Source of the DNA: Janthinobacterium sp. LM6
GTDB taxonomy: Bacteria; Pseudomonadota; Gammaproteobacteria; Burkholderiales; Burkholderiaceae_D
Assembly (NCBI RefSeq): GCF_002002885.1
Contig: NZ_CP019510.1
Location: forward strand, 5,828,001-5,892,000
DNA length: 64,000 nt
Direction of reading: 5' to 3'
In this document: positions 1 to 8,679 of the stretch, piece by piece
How positions within the stretch are numbered: the stretch's first letter is position 1
Layout: every line of letters starts with the position of its first letter
Notes under the pieces: generated by a model
The model's database searches: none
Told to the model about the DNA's origin: nothing
Seen by the model: the letters and a program-made list of their open reading frames with translations, nothing else
Made by a program: the position numbers and the translations under genes

Positions 1-10
1 AGAACGGGCC

Positions 11-1681
11 GTGCTCGATGCCGCCATGCTGCGCCGGGCCCACGCCAGCGCGCTGGAACAGGGTCGTCCGCAAATGGCCGTGCTGCAGGAAACGGCGGCC
101 CTGCCGCCCGAAGTCTTTTTGCGCCAGCTGGCCGCCCTGTTCCGCTATCCGGCCTGGACGATGGCCGAACTGCAAGCCGCCTTGCCCGCCTTTGCCCTGC
201 TGCCCTACACGGATTGCGCCCAACGCGACTGCGTGCTGCTGCACCCAAGCGTTCCCGGCACGCCGCCCGTGCTTGTCATCGGCAACCCATTTGCCGAAGA
301 CTTGCTGCAGTGGGCCGACTTCGCCCTGTCCACGCCCTTCACCGTGGCGCTGGCGCACCCGGACGACCTGGCCGCCTATCTGCTGCAGCAGGAAAGCGTG
401 CAGCAGGCGATGCAGGAAATGCAGCACGGGGATGACGTGCCAGGACTCGACCAGAGCATCGAAGACATCTCGCTGATACGCATCAGCGAGGACAGCAGCC
501 CCGTGGTGAAACTGGTGAACTCCACCATCTACGACGCCCTGAAATTCCAGGCCAGCGATATCCACCTCGAATGCGACGTGGCCAGCCTGGTCATCAAATA
601 CCGCGTCGACGGCGTGCTGGTACAGGCGGGCCAGGTGCAGGGACTGGCGATGGCGGAACAGATCATCTCGCGCATCAAGGTGATGGCCGATCTCGACATC
701 GCCGAGCGCCGCATCCCCCAGGATGGCCGCTTCAAGGTGCGCGTGAAAGGGGCGGAAATCGATTTTCGCGTTTCCATCATGCCCAATATCTTTGGCGAGG
801 ACGCCGTGCTGCGCCTGCTGGACCGGCGCGCGCTGACGGAGGCGGCGCAGGCGCTGCGCCTGGAAAGCCTGGGCCTGAACGAGGACGCCATCGAACATAT
901 CCGCCGCCTGGCCGCCAAGCCGCACGGCATGCTGCTGGTGACGGGGCCCACCGGTTCCGGCAAGACCACCACCCTGTACGCGGCCATCACGGAAATCAAT
1001 ACGGGGCGCGACAAGATCGTCACCATCGAGGACCCCGTCGAATACCGGCTGCCGCGCGTGCTGCAGATCCCCGTCAATGAAAAGAAGGGCCTGACGTTCG
1101 CGCGCGGCCTGCGCTCCATCCTGCGCCATGACCCCGACAAGATCATGATCGGCGAAATCCGCGACGATGAAACGGCGCAGATCGCCGTGCAGGCCGCGCT
1201 CACGGGCCACCTGGTATTTACCACCGTGCACGCGAATAACGTCTTCGACGTGGTCGGGCGCTTCCTGCACATGGGCGTCGATGCCTACAGCTTCGCGGCG
1301 GCCCTGAACGGCATCGTGGCGCAGCGCCTGCTGCGCCTCAATTGCGCCCATTGCGCCGTCGACGCCAGCGCCGAGGTGCTGGCCGATGCGCAGCAACTGC
1401 GCGACAGCGGCCTGGCCCTGCACCAGGTGCAGGACTGGCAATTCATGGCCGGCAAGGGCTGCGGCCATTGCCGCGGCACCGGCTACAAGGGCCGCAAGGC
1501 CGTCGCCGAAGTGCTGATGCTCAACGACGCGATGCGCGAAATGATCTGCACGCGTGCTCCCCTGAGCCAGATGAAGGAAGAGGCGGCTCGCAACGGCTTT
1601 CGCCTGGCGCGCGAAGCGGGCCTGGACCTGGTGCGGCGCGGCGAAACCACTTTAGCGGAGCTCAATCGTGTCACTTATTGA
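11..1681 (+). CDS. gspE: Type II secretion / type IV pilus assembly ATPase GspE (PulE family)
   Basis: Cytoplasmic hexameric ATPase that drives pseudopilus or pilus assembly. The N-terminal GspE domain covers about residues 1-130. The P-loop GPTGSGKTTT has its lysine near residue 318, followed by the Asp box and a Walker B region (IMIGEIRDDETAQ). A zinc-binding pair of CxxC motifs (C445/C448 and C484/C487) is typical of GspE rather than PilT. The GTG at 11 is the first start inside the window, but the frame stays open to the window edge, so the true start may lie upstream and the entry may be 5'-partial. The stop overlaps the next gene by 14 nt. It heads an eight-gene secretion/pilus run. Confidence 0.9.
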   Translation: MLDAAMLRRAHASALEQGRPQMAVLQETAALPPEVFLRQLAALFRYPAWTMAELQAALPAFALLPYTDCAQRDCVLLHPSVPGTPPVLVIGNPFAEDLLQWADFALSTPFTVALAHPDDLAAYLLQQESVQQAMQEMQHGDDVPGLDQSIEDISLIRISEDSSPVVKLVNSTIYDALKFQASDIHLECDVASLVIKYRVDGVLVQAGQVQGLAMAEQIISRIKVMADLDIAERRIPQDGRFKVRVKGAEIDFRVSIMPNIFGEDAVLRLLDRRALTEAAQALRLESLGLNEDAIEHIRRLAAKPHGMLLVTGPTGSGKTTTLYAAITEINTGRDKIVTIEDPVEYRLPRVLQIPVNEKKGLTFARGLRSILRHDPDKIMIGEIRDDETAQIAVQAALTGHLVFTTVHANNVFDVVGRFLHMGVDAYSFAAALNGIVAQRLLRLNCAHCAVDASAEVLADAQQLRDSGLALHQVQDWQFMAGKGCGHCRGTGYKGRKAVAEVLMLNDAMREMICTRAPLSQMKEEAARNGFRLAREAGLDLVRRGETTLAELNRVTY

Positions 1682-2456
1682 ACGCCTTACCCGCGCCACC
1701 CTGTGCCTGCACCTGGCGCCGCACGGACTGCACGGCGTGCTGCGCCGCGCCGGCCGTCCCGTGTCCGACAGCACCTTCCACCTGCCCATTGCGAACCCCG
1801 ACGCCAGCTGGGAAGTGGCGCTGGCCGCCCTGCGCGGCTGGCTCGAACAGCACAATGAAAAAAAACTGCCGCTGGCCGTCAGCCTGGCCAGCCGCTGGTG
1901 CGCCATGCTGATGGTGCCGTGGAGCGGCGCCCTGCTCGACGCGGCCAGCGCACAGCGCTTCCTGCACAGCCAGTTCGCTGCCGTCTATGGCGATGGCGCG
2001 CGCGCCTGGCGCCTGGCTGCCGACGATGCGCCCTACGGCAAGCCGCGCCTGGCCTGCGGCACCGATGCAGGCCTGCTGCAAGGCGTGCAGGATGCGGCCG
2101 CCGCGCATGGCCGGCGCCTCCTCTCCATCGAACCCATCGCCGGGCCGGCCTGGCGCAGCATCGCCGCTGGAAAACCTGCCGCCTTCGCCCTGGTGGAAGC
2201 GGGACGGCTGCTGCTGGCAACGACGGGCGGCGGGCGCATCACTGGCCTGCATAGCCAATCCTGCGGCGCCGCCTGGAGCGACGAACTGGATCGGGCGTGG
2301 CGGCGCTGGAACTTGCGCGCGCCGCAGCTGGACGCGATCGAGCAAGTGGCGCTGCTCGATCTGAGCGGCGAACCGCAGGATGCGCTGCCGGCGCGCTTCC
2401 AGCCCGTTGCCGTGGCCAGCGCCGCGCACCTGATACGGGAGGCCGCATGGGCCTGA
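1668..2456 (+). CDS. PilM/GspL-like assembly protein
   Basis: A 262-residue protein that begins at GTG 1668 inside the end of gspE, after the Shine-Dalgarno-like GCGGAG. It has no clear membrane segment, which fits a cytoplasmic actin-fold PilM/GspL-type component that links the ATPase to the membrane PilN/PilO pair. I see no diagnostic motif. The role comes from size, position between GspE and a PilN-like protein, and translational overlap on both sides. Sequence alone would leave it hypothetical. Confidence 0.6.
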   Translation: MSLIERLTRATLCLHLAPHGLHGVLRRAGRPVSDSTFHLPIANPDASWEVALAALRGWLEQHNEKKLPLAVSLASRWCAMLMVPWSGALLDAASAQRFLHSQFAAVYGDGARAWRLAADDAPYGKPRLACGTDAGLLQGVQDAAAAHGRRLLSIEPIAGPAWRSIAAGKPAAFALVEAGRLLLATTGGGRITGLHSQSCGAAWSDELDRAWRRWNLRAPQLDAIEQVALLDLSGEPQDALPARFQPVAVASAAHLIREAAWA

Positions 2457-2989
2457 GCCGCATCGACTTCGTGCCTCCCGGCGCGGCGCGGGCGTTCAGC
2501 GGCTGGCGCCTGGCCCTGTGCCTGGCGGGCGGCTTGATGCTGCTGCCGGCCGCCGTGTACTGGCTGGTGCAGGCGCAGGAGACGCGGCGCCTGGAAGCGC
2601 AACTGGCGCAGCTGCAGCCCGCGCGCCCCGTGCGCGCGCCCCTTTCGGCGAGCCAGCAGCGCGAACGCGACCTCGAACTGAAACAGGTGGCTGCCGCCGT
2701 GCGCCAGCTTAACTTGCCCGTCACGCGCCTGGTCAGGACGGTACAGCCGCCGCGCGACGTGCGCATCGCCTTGCTGGGGTTGGACCTGAATGCGCAGCAA
2801 GGACAGGATGGCGCCAGCGTCCTGAAAATCGCCGCCGAAGCGGAAACGCCGCAGGACATGCTCAATTACCTGGCCTTCCTGAACCAGCAGCCCATGTTCA
2901 GCTCTGTGTATCTGCTCAAGCACGAGATGAACGCCAACGCGCCCGAACACCCGTACCGTTTTCAGCTGGAGGCGCAATGGCGGCAATAA
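2447..2989 (+). CDS. PilN-like inner-membrane assembly protein
   Basis: A 180-residue bitopic protein: a short cytoplasmic N-terminus, one transmembrane helix at about residues 23-43 (LCLAGGLMLLPAAVYWLV), a coiled-coil stretch, then a periplasmic ferredoxin-like part. This is the architecture of PilN and the C-terminal half of GspL. ATG 2447 was chosen over an in-frame upstream start because it overlaps the previous gene by only 10 nt and follows a GGGAGG run. Expected partner: the PilO-like protein encoded next. Confidence 0.6.
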   Translation: MGLSRIDFVPPGAARAFSGWRLALCLAGGLMLLPAAVYWLVQAQETRRLEAQLAQLQPARPVRAPLSASQQRERDLELKQVAAAVRQLNLPVTRLVRTVQPPRDVRIALLGLDLNAQQGQDGASVLKIAAEAETPQDMLNYLAFLNQQPMFSSVYLLKHEMNANAPEHPYRFQLEAQWRQ

Positions 2990-3597
2990 AACCCGTGTTC
3001 AAAGCCGGCGCGCCCGTGGCCCGTCCACGCCTGCAGCTGCGCATGCCGCCGCGCCTGCAGTGGGAAGCGCAACGGTTGTGGCGTACCCTGGGCTGGCCCA
3101 GCGCCCTCGGCGCGGCCTGCCTGGCGCTGGCCGCTTTCGCCATGCAGCAGGGCGATGCGCTGGCCGCACGCCAGCGGCAACTGGCGGCGCAACTGGCCGC
3201 TGCGGCCAGACAGTCGGCGCTGCCGCCGGCACCAATCACGCTCGATGCCGATGCGGACAGCCTGGCCGCCTTTCACGCCTACCTGCCCGCGCACGACAGC
3301 ATTCCCGACCAGCTGAAAACCTTGCTGGAAGTGGCGCAAAAGAGCGGCGTCACCCTGGCAAAGGCCGACTACAAGCCGCAGGAAGATGGCAATACGGCCT
3401 TTTTGCGCTACCAGATCACCCTGCCCGTGAAGGCCGAATACGCGCAGCTGCAAACGTTCATCGTCGACGCCTTGCAGGAGCTGCCCACCCTGACGCTCGA
3501 CTCCGTGCTGTTCAAGCGAGAGCAGATCGAGGCGGGCGAGATCGACGCGCGCATCCAGTTCATCCTGCTGGTGAAAAAGGCGGAGGTACGCCGATGA
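2977..3597 (+). CDS. PilO/GspM-like inner-membrane assembly protein
   Basis: A 206-residue protein with one transmembrane helix near residues 42-58 (ALGAACLALAAFAM), an Ala/Gln-rich coiled coil (LAARQRQLAAQLAAAARQ), and a periplasmic domain whose middle ('SIPDQLKTLLEVAQKSGVTL') resembles PilO/GspM proteins. PilN/PilO-type pairs form the inner-membrane platform that connects the secretin to the ATPase. It overlaps the PilN-like gene by 13 nt and ends in an ATGA overlap with the next gene, so translation is probably coupled. Confidence 0.6.
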   Translation: MAAIKPVFKAGAPVARPRLQLRMPPRLQWEAQRLWRTLGWPSALGAACLALAAFAMQQGDALAARQRQLAAQLAAAARQSALPPAPITLDADADSLAAFHAYLPAHDSIPDQLKTLLEVAQKSGVTLAKADYKPQEDGNTAFLRYQITLPVKAEYAQLQTFIVDALQELPTLTLDSVLFKREQIEAGEIDARIQFILLVKKAEVRR

Positions 3598-4133
3598 AGA
3601 AAGTCGTACTGGGAGGCGCCGCCGTGGCGACCTTGCTGGCAGCCCTCTTCGCACCCGAGGATGAAGGCAGCATCGTGGGACCGGCCACGGCCACCACGCG
3701 CCAGGTGGAACGGGTGACGCCAGCACCCGTGCTTCCCGATGCCGCCGCGCCGGCGCCTGGCCGTCCGCTGGCGATCCATCCGCGGCGCGCGCTCGACGAT
3801 GACGAAGCGGCCACCCTGTTTTCCAAGCAAAGCTGGCAGCCCGATACGCCGAAAAAGATCATGCTCGACCAGCAGGCGGCGCAGGCCACGCGCACTGTCG
3901 CCGCCGTCGACGCGAACGCACCGCCACCACTGCCCTTTCAATTCGTTGGCCGTTTCGTCGACGAAGGCAGGGCTGCCTACTTCCTGCAAGCGGGCGAACG
4001 CAACGTGGTGGCGCGGCCAGGCGACACGCTCGAAGAGCGCTACCGCTTCGACGGCGTGGTGCAGGGCGCACTGCAATTTACCTATCTGCCGCTCAACCTG
4101 AAACAGACACTCGCCGTAGGGGACCTCAATTGA
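3594..4133 (+). CDS. PilP/GspC-like periplasmic linker protein
   Basis: A 179-residue protein with an N-terminal hydrophobic segment (VVLGGAAVATLLAALFA), a Pro/Ala-rich linker and a C-terminal beta domain (FQFVGRFVDEGRAAYFLQAGERNVVARPGDTL). That last block is the homology-region fold shared by PilP and GspC, which bind the secretin's N-domains. ATG 3594 gives the 4-nt ATGA overlap with the upstream gene. The secretin follows at once, as expected for a PilP-PilQ or GspC-GspD order. Confidence 0.6.
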   Translation: MKKVVLGGAAVATLLAALFAPEDEGSIVGPATATTRQVERVTPAPVLPDAAAPAPGRPLAIHPRRALDDDEAATLFSKQSWQPDTPKKIMLDQQAAQATRTVAAVDANAPPPLPFQFVGRFVDEGRAAYFLQAGERNVVARPGDTLEERYRFDGVVQGALQFTYLPLNLKQTLAVGDLN

Positions 4134-6031
4134 AACAACGCGCCGCACGTATGTCACGCCCTGTCATCGCCCTGCTGCCGATGCTGTCCCTGCTGGCCGC
4201 CTGCGCCGGCAACCAGGCCTACAACGACGGCCAGGCCATGCTGGGAGCGGGCCGCACGGAACAGGGCCTGGCCCTGCTGGAACAGGCCGCGCAAGCCGAA
4301 CCGACCAACGCCAAGTACCGCATCGCCGTCACGAATGGCAGGATGCGCGCGCTGAATAACCTGAACGGCCGCGCCGAAGCGCTGCGCCAGCAGGGCAACC
4401 TGGCCGGGGCACAAGCGCTGTACCAGCAGGCGCTGGCGCTGGATGCCAGCAACGACGTGGCGCAGCGGGGCCTGGCCGGCGTGGCGCAGGAGGAACGTCA
4501 CCGCAAGTTGGTGCAGGAAGCGCAGGCCAGCTACCAGCGCGGCGGCGAAGCGAATATCGCGCAGGCGCAGGAAGCGTTGCGCCAGGTGCTGCAGGAACGG
4601 CCCGCACAGCGCGAGGCGCTGGCCCTGAAAAGCCGCATCAGCGAGGCGCAGTCAAAAAATCTGCCATCCGGCGGCAAGCTGGCGGCCGCCTACCGCAAAC
4701 CCGTGACCCTCGAATTTCGCGACGCGCCGCTGCGCTCCGTGTTCGATCTTCTCAGCAAGGTGTCGGGCCTGAACTTCGTCTTCGACAAGGAAGTCGACCC
4801 CGCCCTGCGCGCCACCATCTCCGTGCGCGACACAAGCATCGAAGAGGCGATCGCCATGCTGCTGGGCGCCAACCAGCTCGAACAGAGCGTCACCAGCGAT
4901 AAATCGATCACGATCTACCCGAACACGCCGCAAAAGGTGAAGGACTACCAGCAGCTCGTGGTGCGCACTTTCTTCCTCGCCAATGCGGATGTCAAGACGG
5001 TGGCGTTTTCCATCAAGACCCTGCTCAAGGCCAAGGATGTCGTCACCGATGAACGCCTGGGCATCATCATGCTGCGCGATACGCCGGAAATGGTACGCAT
5101 GGCCGAACGCATCATCAACGTGCAGGACCTGGCCGACCCGGAAGTGATGCTGGAGGTGGAAGTGCTGGAGGTGAAGCGCACGCGCCTGATGGAACTGGGC
5201 GTGCGCTGGCCGGACCAGGCTAGCCTGACACTGGCCGGCGTCGCAGGTAGCACGGGAGGCCTCGGTGGCTTGAAGGTGGCGGACCTGCACCGCATCAATG
5301 GCGACAATATCAACCTGGGCATCGGCGGCGTCACCCTGAACGCCAACAAGACGGACAGCGACAGCAATATCCTGGCCAACCCGCGCATCCGCGTGCGCAA
5401 TAAGGAAAAGGCCAAGATCCTCATCGGCGACCGCGTGCCCGTCATCACCGTCACGACGAACAACGGCGTCAGTTCCGACAGCGTCAACTACATCGACGTG
5501 GGCCTGAAGCTCGACGTGGAACCGAACGTCTACCTGGACGACGAAGTGGCCATCAAGATCAACCTGGAAGTGTCGAACGTCGTCAAGGAAGTGATCAGCA
5601 AGACGGGCACGCAGGCTTACCAGATCGGCACGCGCAGCGCCTCGACGGTCCTGCGCCTGAAAGACGGCGAAACGCAGGTGCTGGCAGGCCTGATCAGCGA
5701 CGAAGACCGGGGTACGGCCAACAAGGTGCCGGGCGTGGGCGAACTGCCCGTGCTGAACCGCCTGTTCGGCAGCCAGAAGGACGACGCCATGCGCAGCGAA
5801 ATCGTGCTGTCGATCACGCCGCGCCTGCTGCGCAGCATCCGCCGCCCGGACCTGATGACGGCCGAATTCAACTCCGGCACCGAGGCATCCGTGGGCGGCC
5901 GTGCCAGCGTCGGCGGCTCTGCCGAGGCCATCGCCGCGCCAGAGCAAGCCGCCCCACGCAGCGGCTCGCCCATGACGGGCGGCGACGAGGCGCCAGCGGC
6001 AGGCGACAAGTCCGGCAAAGGTGGCCAATGA
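4130..6031 (+). CDS. gspD: Secretin lipoprotein (GspD/PilQ/MshL family)
   Basis: Outer-membrane channel of the machine. The N-terminus carries a lipoprotein signal with lipobox LLAAC. A TPR-like, Gln/Ala-rich region follows (residues ~40-165), then a secretin N0 domain (VTLEFRDAPLRSVFDLLSKVSGLNFVF), an N1 domain, and the C-terminal secretin domain with its signature (VPGVGELPVLNRLFGS). The start is TTG 4130, sharing bases with the previous stop and preceded by AGGGGA. An in-frame ATG at 4151 is a poorer choice because it has no Shine-Dalgarno. The tail after about residue 590 is low-complexity Gly/Ala. The lipobox and TPR-like front resemble MSHA-type secretins. Confidence 0.85.
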   Translation: MKQRAARMSRPVIALLPMLSLLAACAGNQAYNDGQAMLGAGRTEQGLALLEQAAQAEPTNAKYRIAVTNGRMRALNNLNGRAEALRQQGNLAGAQALYQQALALDASNDVAQRGLAGVAQEERHRKLVQEAQASYQRGGEANIAQAQEALRQVLQERPAQREALALKSRISEAQSKNLPSGGKLAAAYRKPVTLEFRDAPLRSVFDLLSKVSGLNFVFDKEVDPALRATISVRDTSIEEAIAMLLGANQLEQSVTSDKSITIYPNTPQKVKDYQQLVVRTFFLANADVKTVAFSIKTLLKAKDVVTDERLGIIMLRDTPEMVRMAERIINVQDLADPEVMLEVEVLEVKRTRLMELGVRWPDQASLTLAGVAGSTGGLGGLKVADLHRINGDNINLGIGGVTLNANKTDSDSNILANPRIRVRNKEKAKILIGDRVPVITVTTNNGVSSDSVNYIDVGLKLDVEPNVYLDDEVAIKINLEVSNVVKEVISKTGTQAYQIGTRSASTVLRLKDGETQVLAGLISDEDRGTANKVPGVGELPVLNRLFGSQKDDAMRSEIVLSITPRLLRSIRRPDLMTAEFNSGTEASVGGRASVGGSAEAIAAPEQAAPRSGSPMTGGDEAPAAGDKSGKGGQ

Positions 6032-6498
6032 AGCAACAAGGCTTTACCTTCATCGAACTGATGATCACCCTGGCCATCATGGCGACCCTGGCCACGGTGG
6101 CCGTGCCGATGGCGCAGGTGGCCTTGCAACGGGCGAAGGAACAGCAATTGCGCAGCGCGCTGATCGAGATACGCGAAGCGATCGATACCTACAAGCGCGC
6201 TTCGGACAATGGTCGCATCAAGCTGTCGCTGGGCGCATCCGGCTATCCGAAAAAGCTCGAGGAACTGGTCGAGGGCGTGCCCGACCAACGCAGTCCCTCG
6301 AAGCAGAACATCTATTTTTTGCGCCGCCTGCCGCGCGACCCGTTCCTGTCCAGGGAAGACGGCAGCGCGGCCGACAGCTGGGGCAAGCGCGCCTACGCTT
6401 CGCCGCCCGATAATCCCAGCGAAGGCGAAGACGTGTTTGACGTCGCCTCGCGCTCGACCAAGGTGGGCCTGAACGGCGTGCCGCTCAAGGAATGGTGA
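6028..6498 (+). CDS. Type IV pilin-like pseudopilin
   Basis: A 156-residue pseudopilin with a short leader ending in Gly, then F-T-F-I-E-L-M and a hydrophobic helix. This is the class III signal cut by prepilin peptidase after QQG, with conserved Glu at +5. The C-terminal half (LRRLPRDPFL, then SWGKRAY) matches the 'P-x-DPF ... W' pattern of GspG-like major pseudopilins. It starts within the end of the secretin gene (ATGA overlap). Confidence 0.8.
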   Translation: MKQQGFTFIELMITLAIMATLATVAVPMAQVALQRAKEQQLRSALIEIREAIDTYKRASDNGRIKLSLGASGYPKKLEELVEGVPDQRSPSKQNIYFLRRLPRDPFLSREDGSAADSWGKRAYASPPDNPSEGEDVFDVASRSTKVGLNGVPLKEW

Positions 6499-6887
6499 TC
6501 GCCATGCAGACAACTGGCCCGCGGCGCGGCTTTACCCTGGTCGAACTGCTGGTGGTGCTGGCCATCATCTCGCTGCTGCTGACGATCGCCATTCCCCGCT
6601 ATTTCGGCTCGGTGGAAAAGTCCAAGGAAGTCGCCCTGAAGGAAAACCTGCAGGTGCTCAGGAGCGGCCTCGATAAATACTATGCCGACAAGGGCGAGTA
6701 TCCGGCCGCGCTGGCCGACCTGGTGACCCACCATTACTTCCGCAGCGTGCCGCTGGACCCCGTCACGGAGTCCAGCGCCACCTGGCAGCTGATCCCTTCG
6801 CCCAATGGCGAAATTGGCGGCGTGGCGGACGTGCGCAGCGGCGCCAAGGGCAAGACGCGCGAGGGCATCCCGTTTGAGCAGCTCTAG
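6492..6887 (+). CDS. gspG: GspG-like pseudopilin
   Basis: A 131-residue pseudopilin with processing site RRG|FTLVELLVVLAI (Glu +5), an N-terminal helix, and a compact C-terminal domain (YYADKGEYPAALADLV, then PLDPVTE). Most GspG-type proteins have this shape. ATG 6492 is the longest start. ATG 6504 would give an eight-residue leader before the processing Gly and lies about 12 nt after AAGGA, so it is an equally good candidate. It overlaps the previous gene. Confidence 0.8.
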   Translation: MVIAMQTTGPRRGFTLVELLVVLAIISLLLTIAIPRYFGSVEKSKEVALKENLQVLRSGLDKYYADKGEYPAALADLVTHHYFRSVPLDPVTESSATWQLIPSPNGEIGGVADVRSGAKGKTREGIPFEQL

Positions 6888-7410
6888 TTTCCAGCGCCGC
6901 GCACGGGGCTTCGCGTATATCTGGACCCTGATTCTGGTCGCTTTCATGGGCGTGGGCCTGGTGCTGGCCAGCGAATTGCATGCCACGGCTGCGCGGCGCG
7001 ACAAGGAACGCGAGCTGCTGTTCATCGGCCATGAATTTCGCAATGCGCTGGGCCGCTACTACAACAGCACGCCGGGCGATGGCCGCCCGCGCTATCCGCT
7101 GACCCTGCAGGAACTGCTGCGCGACCCGCGCTTCGCCAACGCCCGGCGGCATTTGCGCCGTCTGTATGCGGACCCCGTCACGGGCAAAGCGGAATGGGGC
7201 GTGCTGCGCCAGGAGGGACGTATCGTCGGCATCCATTCGCTGTCGCCGCAGCTCCCCATCAAGCAGGACAATTTTCTCGACGAAGACGCCAGCCTGCGCC
7301 GCAAGCAACGCTACGCGGACTGGCACTTCACGTATCCGCACGACCTGGTGCTGGCCCAGCCCGATGCCGCCGGCGGCGCGCCCGGGCTCAAGCCGAAAAG
7401 CGCGAACTGA
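6874..7410 (+). CDS. Pilin-like protein of the secretion/pilus operon
   Basis: A 178-residue protein with a short basic leader, the helix GFAYIWTLILVAFMGVGLVLA, and a soluble part containing 'DPVTGKAEWGVL', a phrase common to PulG-type minor pseudopilins. The usual Glu at +5 after the processing Gly is absent (GFAYIW), so normal pilin-type processing and polymerisation are uncertain. I favour TTG 6874, which overlaps the end of the previous gene and lies 8 nt after GAGGG. A longer start at 6805 would be buried deep in the upstream gene. It is the last gene of the operon. Confidence 0.6.
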   Translation: MSSSSFQRRARGFAYIWTLILVAFMGVGLVLASELHATAARRDKERELLFIGHEFRNALGRYYNSTPGDGRPRYPLTLQELLRDPRFANARRHLRRLYADPVTGKAEWGVLRQEGRIVGIHSLSPQLPIKQDNFLDEDASLRRKQRYADWHFTYPHDLVLAQPDAAGGAPGLKPKSAN

Positions 7411-7416
7411 TATCAT
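7408..7416 (+). promoter_or_regulatory. Possible extended -10 promoter for the M24 peptidase gene
   Basis: TGATATCAT fits the TGnTATnnT extended -10 pattern, just after the secretion operon's last stop and 40 nt before the next start. No good -35 element is visible 17 nt upstream. Confidence 0.35.
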
Positions 7417-7455
7417 GCCCGCATTCCATATTCAGCATCGAACAAAGGAGCAAGC

Positions 7456-8679
7456 ATGAGCATAGGTGGCACTTCCATCGAACAGGCATTGGCATCGCTG
7501 TCGGACATGACATCCGGCATGGTCGCCATCGGTAAGGACGAACACGCACAACGCATCACCAAGGCGCAGGCCTTCATGCGAAAGCAGGGCATCGCCGCGA
7601 TCTACGTGAACGCGGGCGCCAACCTCACCTATTTCACGGGCACCAAATGGTATGCCAGCGAACGCATGGTGGGCGCTATCCTGCCGGCCAGCGGCGAGAT
7701 CGAATACATTGCTCCCGCCTTCGAGGAAAGTACCCTGACGGGCTTCATGCTCATCGAAGGCAAAGTCAATTGCTGGGAAGAGCATGAAAGCCCGTACCAG
7801 CTGTTCGTCGACGTGCTGGCGCGCATGGGTATCGCCCAGGATGCGCATCAACCGCCGCGCGTGGGCATCTGCGAAAGCGCCGCCTTCTTCATCTACGACG
7901 GCATCAAACCGCTGGCCCCCGGCTACGCGCTGGAAAACGCACGCACCGTGACGGCGTACTGCCGCAGCCGCAAGTCAGCGGCGGAAATCGCCCTGATGCA
8001 GCGCGTGATGGACATGACCCTGGCCGTGCACGTAGCCACGGCCAGCATGCTGTATGAAGGCATCACGACGGTGGAAGTGGAAGAATTCATCCAGCGCGCG
8101 CACCGCAAGGTGGGCGCGCCCCGCTCGTATTTCTGCATCGTGCTGTTCGGCGAAGCGACGGCCTATCCGCATGGCGTCAATTACGTGCAGACCCTGAAGG
8201 CGGGCGACACGGTGCTAATCGACACGGGCTGCCAGGTGATGAACTACATTTCCGACATCACGCGCACCTATGTATTTGGCACCGTCAGCGAACGCCAGCG
8301 CAGCGTGTGGAACAGCGAAAAGGCCGCGCAGGCAGCCGCATTCGCCGCCGCACAGTTGGGCGTGCCCTGCGGCGACGTGGACCGCGCCGCGCGCGTCTCG
8401 CTGGAAGCGGACGGCTACGGCCCCGGCTACAAGCTGCCGGGCCTGCCGCACCGCACGGGTCACGGCATCGGCCTCGATATCCACGAGTGGCCCTACCTGG
8501 TGGGCAATGACACGACGCCGCTGGACATCGGCATGTGCTTCTCGAACGAGCCGATGATCTGCATCCCCGGCGAATTCGGCATCCGCCACGAAGACCATTT
8601 TTACATGACAGAAAACGGCCCGCGCTGGTTCACTGAACCAGCGCACAGCATCGACGAACCGTTCGGCCTGAAGGTTTAA
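7456..8679 (+). CDS. M24 family metallopeptidase (Xaa-Pro aminopeptidase/creatinase-like)
   Basis: Cytoplasmic 'pita-bread' enzyme of 407 residues with a creatinase-type N-terminal domain followed by the metal-binding catalytic domain. The five ligands of the family are visible: Asp in IDTGCQ (~255), Asp in SDITRTY (~266), His in HRTGHGIG (~334), Glu in SNEP (~364) and Glu in RHEDHF (~378). This supports a dinuclear-metal aminopeptidase acting on Xaa-Pro peptides, although creatinase-like hydrolases share the scaffold and substrate cannot be read from sequence. The start follows AAAGGAGC with good spacing. It is a single gene, convergent with the chemoreceptor (4-nt overlap). Confidence 0.85.
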   Translation: MSIGGTSIEQALASLSDMTSGMVAIGKDEHAQRITKAQAFMRKQGIAAIYVNAGANLTYFTGTKWYASERMVGAILPASGEIEYIAPAFEESTLTGFMLIEGKVNCWEEHESPYQLFVDVLARMGIAQDAHQPPRVGICESAAFFIYDGIKPLAPGYALENARTVTAYCRSRKSAAEIALMQRVMDMTLAVHVATASMLYEGITTVEVEEFIQRAHRKVGAPRSYFCIVLFGEATAYPHGVNYVQTLKAGDTVLIDTGCQVMNYISDITRTYVFGTVSERQRSVWNSEKAAQAAAFAAAQLGVPCGDVDRAARVSLEADGYGPGYKLPGLPHRTGHGIGLDIHEWPYLVGNDTTPLDIGMCFSNEPMICIPGEFGIRHEDHFYMTENGPRWFTEPAHSIDEPFGLKV

